This document shows, in pieces, positions 14,501 to 23,500 of a DNA stretch of 64,000 nt (the stretch's first letter is position 1; each line of letters begins with the position of its first letter). A program made the position numbers and the translations under genes. This DNA is from Catonia carolina (Eukaryota; Arthropoda; Insecta; Hemiptera; Achilidae): positions 32,357,893 through 32,421,892 of the forward strand of contig JAQMRL010000006.1 in NCBI GenBank assembly GCA_035578175.1, written 5' to 3'. The notes under the pieces were generated by a model, which was given only the letters and a program-made list of their open reading frames with translations, searched no databases and was not told the DNA's origin.

Positions 14501-17500
14501 TTCATACTGCTTCAAAAGTAACATTTTTACTGCTTCCCAATTAGTGAATTAACTTTTTTTTAAAAAACCTTTTAACTTAAGCTAAATACAGCAATTAAAT
14601 TTAAACGTATTAACTCGAGGTATTTTTTTTTATCCCTAATGAGTGTACGTTGCAATCTGTTTAATAGAGAACAATAAGCAACCCCATGACCTAATGAGAT
14701 GAAGATGATGTGTGTGATGTGTAAATAAGGTGTAACCTTGTACAGACCTAGGCTGACCATTCCTGAGAAAGTATGGTTGATTGAACACAACCATCAAAGA
14801 AAGTACACCGATAACCAATGTCTAGTATTTATTTAGTAACTACCTTTACTAAGATTTGAACCAGGAACCTTCGTCTTCGAAAATCACCTGTTAAACTACT
14901 GAATCCCCGTGATGACTTTACCTCTAGACCAACCCAGTGGATCCAAAGAGAGTTATATACTCAATGATATTTAATTAATTAAATTGTAATAGGTGTTACA
15001 TAACTTTTTTTTCTAAAGTGTTAGAAAAATGGTTAAAAGAAGACTGAAAGGATATTGATAAAACCGGAATAAACCAAGAAAACTTAATGAACTGAACCAA
15101 ATTTATACAACTAATTACAAACTTTAAAGGTTTCCATGAAGAGCAAAAAATAAACATCAGGTGGACTGAAAAAAGGAGAAATACCTACAGTGAGCGAATG
15201 CTAAGAATGTGGGCTGCGAAAAAAGCTTTAAGAAAAAGTCTAACGTAACCACGTGGTCTAAAATTGGCCCAACCTGAGAAAAAACTTGTAAATATAGATA
15301 AATAACATATACAGGAAAAATACAAATACATACAAATTTTATGATATATTCAAGAACCATGTCAAAGAAACTTTAATGCAGCAATTACTTTCTACTAGTT
15401 ATACACAACTTATCCATTGAAGACTAAACTGTCAATAAATTTTATTTTTTTATTTTGTTTTACATCAAACATTTTAGAACATTAATATTGTGACAATGGG
15501 TACTGTTGAGTTTTGACAATACCTTTTGAATAGATTTTCAAATTTTGAACAGATTGACGTCAGTTGCCAATCACGAAAGCTGGTTCTTTCATTCAATCCG
15601 CAGTTAGCAATTATTCAGTGTGAAGTGTTGTTTACATCAACAGCCGAAAGGCAGGTTTGAACCTGTAGAGGTTTAACTAAGTAAAATGAGGAGTGAGGTG
15701 GTTTACAATTGCCTTCCTCACTGAATGGAAAAGTACACTTATCAGCATGCCGCGCCCTCTGAAAGCACATATTTTCCACTCTGCAAATGACATCTTCACT
15801 TCATTCACCACAGGAAATTCATTACTTTCAGAGGAGATAACTCTTGATTAGTGTTTTTTACACCTTTACCTCTTCTGTTCCTAAATGATTCAGTCAATTG
15901 GCTGACCATGTGATAAGGAACAGAATTATTTATTTTAGCCCTGCAACAAACAGATAAATAAAAGCAACAGTGTAAATAATTTGACACTCCACCTGTCTGT
16001 TATGGGCCAGTGTGAAGTAAAGAAGCAGTATTTAGATAGGTTGCATAGTCAATCAAAGTTGGAGTATGTCAACTTTAGGAATCAGTTTGACAGTTTGGAA
16101 AAGGGTTCATTAAGTAATGGCAAATAGTTGTACAAGCCTACTGCTAAAATCTGTAGCAACTGTAAGTAAAGAATTTTATTGTAAATGGCCATATTTTTTC
16201 AGTTAAGTGCTTAGTTTAAGTCTAAAGTTCTATTATTAACATTTTATTATAAATTTATTCTATTATTAAGCAATTTAATGTTATTTAACTGTAATTAATT
16301 TATTGCAACTGACTTACTTGTTATATAAAAGGATGTTTATTATTTACCAAATCCCCAAAGAACCCGGAGAAAATGTTACAATATTAATACAGATGATAAA
16401 GGATGACAGATGAAAATTAGTGATGAAATACTGTTAAACAGGACTGGGAATAAAACCTGGGATCACTGATATAGAATCTAGTTGCGCTGACCAGTCACCA
16501 ACAAAATTTGTTAATTTTTTTAAAAATATACCTTCTAAATATTATAATTACATTATCTAACTTCCCAATATAAAATGTATAAATGAGGAAAATACCTAAC
16601 AATATTTTCAGTTAAACCTTTCGGGTTTGAAATATATAATTTGTCATAATAACATATGAAAAGTTAACAAGATTAATGAAAAGCATTTTGTCATTTAAAA
16701 ATATTAATTGTATGTAAATTAGTTATTAGCAACTGGTACAGTATGAAACAATATAATATTAAATAACCTTCCATAAATAAATAGATTACCGTATTACAGC
16801 TCTATTAAAATTTGCAATTTAATTTAAAAAGTGGATTAAATAAATATACATAATTTGTTAATTCTGCACTGCTGCATTTGTTCTATTTATTATTGCAGAT
16901 ATAATAAAGGGTGTTACTACCCCAGATTCAACAGAGTGAATATAAATGAGACGAACAGGAATAAAAACTGTCGTTTTTTATCTTTATGAAATTTTAATAA
17001 ACTGTTCATTTATCTTCTACCACCTTCACTTAAGCTAACAAGACACCCACGGAAGATTATAAATAAAGTTATTTCTAAATAACTTTTATTTACAAACAAA
17101 AGATTGCAGTGAAATTTACTGAGTGAATCATTATTTCTCAGATCAAAATGATGGAACTAAAAACGTTAAATTTTTAAGTGAGAATTACTTTTAGTAATGT
17201 AGGTGAGCTATATGAAAGGAATTTTTTTCAGTTATCCCACAGTGTAATTCAATAACAGATATTTATTTAAGAAAAACTGTCTTTAACAAAAAAAAAATAA
17301 TAATAGTAATAATTATTATTATTGTGACAATATCGAAGACGAATATGGTTCAAGAAATTTCTAGATAGGTTTTTAATTCATAAAATGTTAAAGAGTAGAT
17401 AATAGAGTGAAAAAGTAACAATAGGGTTGGTTATAAAAGGATACCTATTTAAAAAGGAGTGTATTGAGGTAGGGTCTTTTGTTGTACAACTATTTGTGAA

Positions 17501-20500
17501 AGAGTCGGTTGGTTACCTGTAATACCCTTTTATTCAATTATAACTTGTTTACATTAGTTAAGATTTCTCCAGAAAGGACTTTTGTATCGAATCTCGGTGT
17601 CTTTCGAGAAAACTCTTTGATCTACCTATATAAATAGAGCCCAAGTGCGGTCAGGGAATCAGTATTCGTTTGATCTTTGACGAGTGTTTATGGTGAGTGC
17701 TATCGGGCGATAGAGAAGGTCAACGTTCCCGGCATTGTGTTGGTCAACTATTATTATTCAGTTATATTGTATATGCATTGTGTATTCAGTTTCATTGTGT
17801 ATGTGAATTCTATATAATTGTTGTAAGTAGTATTAAGTAAATTATTACGTTATTTATTGTATTACTTCATAATAATTAGTTTGTTATTTATTTTGTAAAT
17901 CATTTAGTTGTAATAAATACTTGTAATTGTAAACTTGAGTGTATTAATTATTTAATTACCTAGATCCCGAAACGGACCTTAGCGATAAGTGTCACATTAC
18001 TATTATTTTGTGGGGTAGGTCAACAGCCAAAAAGCTTGTTTGAACCTCTAGAGGGTTTAATAAGTAAAACGAGGATTGATGTAGTATACCAGTGCCTTCC
18101 TAACTGAGTAGAAAAGTAGGGTTATTAGCACTCCAGGCCCTCTGAAAAGCATCTACTTTCCACCCTACAAATGACACCTTTTACTTCATTCACCCCAGGG
18201 TCTCAATGTATAATGAAATTCATGACTCTCAGAGGAGATAACTCTGACTAGTGTCTTTTACTCCTCTGCCTCTTGTGTTCTTAAATAGTTCAGTCATATA
18301 ATTAGCTGACCATGTGATAAGAAACAGAACTATTTTTTGTAGACTTGAAAATAGCAGATCGAGTACAAATAATTTAACACTCCACTGCCTGTATGGACAT
18401 AATGATTATATATTATAATTATACAAAAATAATAATTAGTACATTTAAATAAATGTTACAGATGCAGAGCTGGCAGATACATTCAAAAGCCTCTATTATC
18501 CCTCCTCTCACAAGAATTAACCATTGACACAATGTGATTACAGTGGCCAATTCCAAGATGCAGTGGATAGCAAGTTTGGTTACTTGGAACAGCTAATTAG
18601 AAGATACTAGGTTAGAATCTCAGCTTATTGAAAATTATTTTAGCTATTATTGAAAATTATTTTTAATCAAGCATTTTGTGATAAAAATACTTTTTCTGTT
18701 GAAAGTAACATTAGAACAGACGTAACAAGTAGACGGGTAATAAAATTACAATTTTTAGAAGTCTTCAATTTATATTGTATTTATAATGCTTAGACAGTGG
18801 GTGAAGCGTTGAATTTTTTCTAATTTTATACATGCTATAACTTGGTTCTCTGTAAAACATACAAGAATTTTGAGTAAAATGACTTCTTTATATCGCAATA
18901 AATCAGAAATTCAAAATTTCAAAATATTTTAGTAAAAGGGGCAAAGTAGTTTAAAGCCCACCTTCCACAGCGAGCGGAGCGGACTCCGTTTGACTCCCAA
19001 TGGTTTAACGTCATATAAGTGCTTCCACTATGAAAAGAGTGTGCGGAACGGACTGTACGAGTTACAAAAGAGGTCGCAGAGTTGAGCGGATTTCGGACAG
19101 ACTCCATTCAACTCACTACACCAATTCTCATAGAAGTGCTTCCACCAATAGATGAATCAGCAGAGCAGACTGAGCGAGCAAAACGGGGCCGCTGTGTCAT
19201 GCTCTGCATTGCTAGTTTGGTACGGAGTCTGCATCACTTCCCATCAGTTTTCACTTAACAGCAAGTTTTTCTATTAGTGAAATAGCTTTTCTAAAGTTCA
19301 TATCCTGTTTCTTTATATCTTTTTTTACAAGTGATAGTAATTCTTCAAATTGTTCTCTACTGACTGAAATAATTTTTGAAATATTGATCTGGTAAATTGT
19401 AAAATATTTGTAGTAAATCACCTTTGACAGGTCTCTCTCTCTCTAATGTGGTTGCTCATCCAAAATCTTAGTTTGTTTCGCCTTTTTTACTTATGATTAC
19501 TACAGAGTAACAAGCATTAACTTATTGTATTTATGTAGTCATCATCACTTCAATCGTCTGACATTATTACTAGAAACGAACAAACAAGAAAAACACACTA
19601 GAAACTAACCATGACTTGCTCGATCCAATGATTGGCTGGCTTAATAATAATTATAAAGATTATAAAGTTGAACTGGCTGCCTCGCACAGTCTGCTGGTAA
19701 TGAAAGCATCAACCCCACCCATCTCATTTCTCGCCTAGCTCACTCCGCTACCCAGTTTCGAACCGCTAGCAGTGGAAGGCAAATACCTCTTTTCTGTAAA
19801 AATCTTTCTTAGTGGAAGGACAAAACTATCTTACTCCGTTTCGCTCAGCTATTTCATGCTCATTACCCTTTTGTAGTGGAAGGCGGGCATAAGGGTTGGG
19901 ATTGTTTTTACTAATTCTACATATTGCTAGATAACTACATAAAATTTTTAAAAATTTCCATGTAAAGTTCCCTTCGTTGCAAAAAAATCTTTAGAGATGG
20001 ATGATACAAACATTTTCAGCACATTTATGTTAAAATTTCACGTAATTGTTGCAGATTAAATATTTCAATAATACATCTATGATTTAGCTCAGAATGCACC
20101 CATAACGAGCAAGTGGAACGTTAGATCAATTTTTTTTGTTGATTTTTGTCTGATTGTTTTACAATTTCTGCTAATGCAGACGGTGGAGAATGATGATATA
20201 TGGAAATGAGTGTAAAAAAAATGCCAGACCTAACCGGGAATTGACCCGGGACTCTAGATAGAAGCCGGATTCCAGAGCTACAAAAAAATAGTTCTGTTTC
20301 TTATCACATCGTCAGCCATTATATGACTGAACTAATTAAGAACAGAAGAGGCAAAGGTGTAAAATACACCAGTCAGAGTCATCTCCTCTGAGAGTAATGA
20401 ATTTCTCTATACACCCGGTGGTGAATGAAGTGAAGGTGTCATTTGCAGGGTGGAAAGTAGGTGCTTTTCGGAGAGCCTGGTTTGCTGATAAGCATACTCT

Positions 20501-23500
20501 TTCATCTCGATGAGGAAGGGAATAGTAAACCACCTCACTCCTCGTTTTTTACTTTGTAAAATTTCTAGAGGTTCAAACCAGCTTTTTGGCTGTTGACCTA
20601 AACAACAATACCTCAGAAAGTGCTGAATAAAGTAATTTTTATATCAATTCTACATAACCTGAAAAACTTTATTGCAATCAACGCAAAACCTTACAAACGT
20701 AAAAATGTTTATGGTCAGAATGCAGCAAAACAAGACTGTTCATTAAGGATTCAAGGATAAAACTTTTAACATAATCACAGTACACCCTTACTCTAAATTT
20801 TAGAAAAAGTTACAATAAAGTAAAATGAATTTGTCTAAATTATTATTCCATAATGTTACCCACTGAACAGATTTTATCGAGACAAAGACATACGGATAGC
20901 CACCTAGTGGTTATTAAAAATTAAACCATTAAGAAAAAATCAATATCAATTACTTTAATTACCCTAACACAATTACACATTGTTATGTAATTATATTACG
21001 AGAGCAAAAACAATGTACCCATATAAACCTTGACTGTCCTAACTGCAGTAGGAGTTATGGGAATAGGTCCCTTAACATTTCACCTTGAGCTTTATACATG
21101 CAATACAAAAATGAAAAAAAAAACTGTATAAAAGTTACGTATTTATTTCAGAAAACTTAATTATTAAATCTTTAAAGTTACATACAATTAAGGTTAGCAC
21201 CGTATCTCGTATCAGTATCATGGATCTTTTGCATTAAGAAATTAAAGTGATATCACGGAAAAGTTTAAGAATTCAGCAACGTTTCCATGAGTACAAGTTA
21301 ATCTAGCAGGGAGTAAATAGGCTTGGGTGTGTGTTTGTTTAATCTTCATATTTTTAACGTTTCATTTAAAGATTTCTGTAATCCATATTCAACCGCTCTG
21401 TAATTTAATCATACTCCATCATTTTAAATGTAACTTAAAAACTCTGGTGTGAAACACTCACACGACTTTCTCTTGCCAGTGCAAATAATGAACCATATAA
21501 CCTAACATTATTAGACGATGTAAAAAAATGGAAAAATGGCCGCCTCCGTACCATAGTGGATAGCGCGCTAGCCTACAAAGGAGGTCCTGGGTTCAATTCC
21601 CGGCTAGGGCCTAGAAATTATTATATGCCAAAGCCCGTCATTACAGTTTCTTAACCCACCGTAGTCACTAATGATCAAGCTGTTGATACGATTTAAATTT
21701 CCTATAAATTTGATTACATACACTTTTGTTGTTAAATGCATACTAAGGCCGAAATCTTAAAAAATCATTGTTTTCCAGATTTTCATGAAAGGTAAACAGA
21801 AAATCACTAAATACCGCCAAACTAAGCGTTATACAAAGAAATGATCGAAATAAAAGTTGTAGGTTTTGAAATGTTCCACAACTTTGATTATATATACTTT
21901 TGCCCTAAAATGCGTATTAAGGACGCAATCTTAAAAAAACCATTTTTTTCTACGAAAGCACAGCCTCCCCAAGAACTTCAGCAGACTTGGCGCCTACCCT
22001 ATCGTGTAGAGCATATAAAACGCAGTACACATGGCGATTTTTAAAAAATTGTTGGAGCCGTTTTTGAGAAAATCGCAAAAAGTGAAAAATTACACGAATA
22101 AACTACTACTTTCGGTTGACCGATTTTGATGAATATGTTCGTGTCGGATCCTACAGTGGTATCTAACTTAAGTTTCAAGTTTCAACTTTGTAAGATGTCC
22201 ATTCTTGAAATATTTTGTTCACACGCACGCGCGCGCGCGCGCGCGTACACACACACACACACACCACAATAACTAAAAACATGTTTTTTTGGGTTGAGGG
22301 GGTCTAAAAACGTGAACTGCCGGTGAAAACTCGATTTTGAAAAATCGACATGAAAACAATACTTTCCTTCCTATATTCACATAAGGCATGAGAAAGTAAA
22401 AATATAAAATCAGGAAGAATTAATGTAATTTATTCGTAGTAACCAATCTATCTTTATAACGACATCTTTACAGCTGTAATTGAAACCACGGGAATGTACC
22501 TCCTGCGATTGCGGGCCTGTCAGATTTATCACTTTAACTGATTTATTAAATTATTCAAGATCGTTTACCTGAGCCGAACGGCAACTCTGACCGATTTTTC
22601 AGAAAGTGTTAAAAAATACATTTACAATATTTTTTTACTTCCTCTTGCCTGTACGAATATGTAGGAAGGAAAGTATTGTTATGTCTATTTTTCGAAATTG
22701 AGTTTTCACCCGATATACAAGTTTTTAGACCCCTTGAACCCCAAAAAACATGTTTTAGTGTATGTGTGTGTGTGTGCGCGCGCGGGTGCGTGTGCGCGTG
22801 TGTGAACAAAATATTTTAAGAACGAAACACCGTACGAACTTGAAACTTAAGTTATATACCACTAGATGACCCGACACAAACATTTTCATCAAAATCGGTC
22901 AACCGAAAGCAGTAGTTTATTCGTGTCATTTTTCACTTTTTTGCGATTTTCTCAAAAACGGCTCGTACGATTTTTTTTAAATTGCCTTATTTACTAAATT
23001 GTTTTATGCTCTACAAGATAGGGTAGGCGCCATGTCTGCGGAAATCCTTGGGGAGGCTGTTCCATAGTATACATTTTTTTTTAAGATTGCAGCCTTAATA
23101 TGAATTTTAGCGCAAAAATGTATGTAATGAAAATTGTAGACAATTGAAAAACCTACAACTTTTATTACAAACATTTCTTTGTATAACGCTTGGTTTAGCA
23201 TTAATTAGTGATTTTCTGTTGGTTTTTTTCATGAAAATCTGCAAAAATATTATTTTTTAATATTCAGCCTTAGTATGCATTTTACGACAAAAGTGTATAA
23301 ATCAAATTTATAGGAAATTAAAAGATCTACAACTTTTAATTTAAGTAAGTTTCTCTACAGAGCCTTGTTTAACGTGAAAGAGTGATTTTCCGTACTTTCA
23401 AACCAAACTAAGGTTGGTTTCCATTTCGCGTCTTTCACTCATGATTAAAATTATTTATTAAATTACTTTTTTTAAGGTTAGTTTTTTGTTTATTTCTAAT

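Noticed and set aside
15489..16370. Third LTR-like element starting TGTGACAATG
   Set aside because: Only the first bases resemble the element at 17323; no clear end, TATA box or target duplication.
21540..21615. Possible functional tRNA gene (A- and B-box-like sequence)
   Set aside because: It cannot be folded into a convincing cloverleaf by eye and is followed by a SINE body and tail shared with 34318; the same holds for the heads at 39428, 23713 and 37745.
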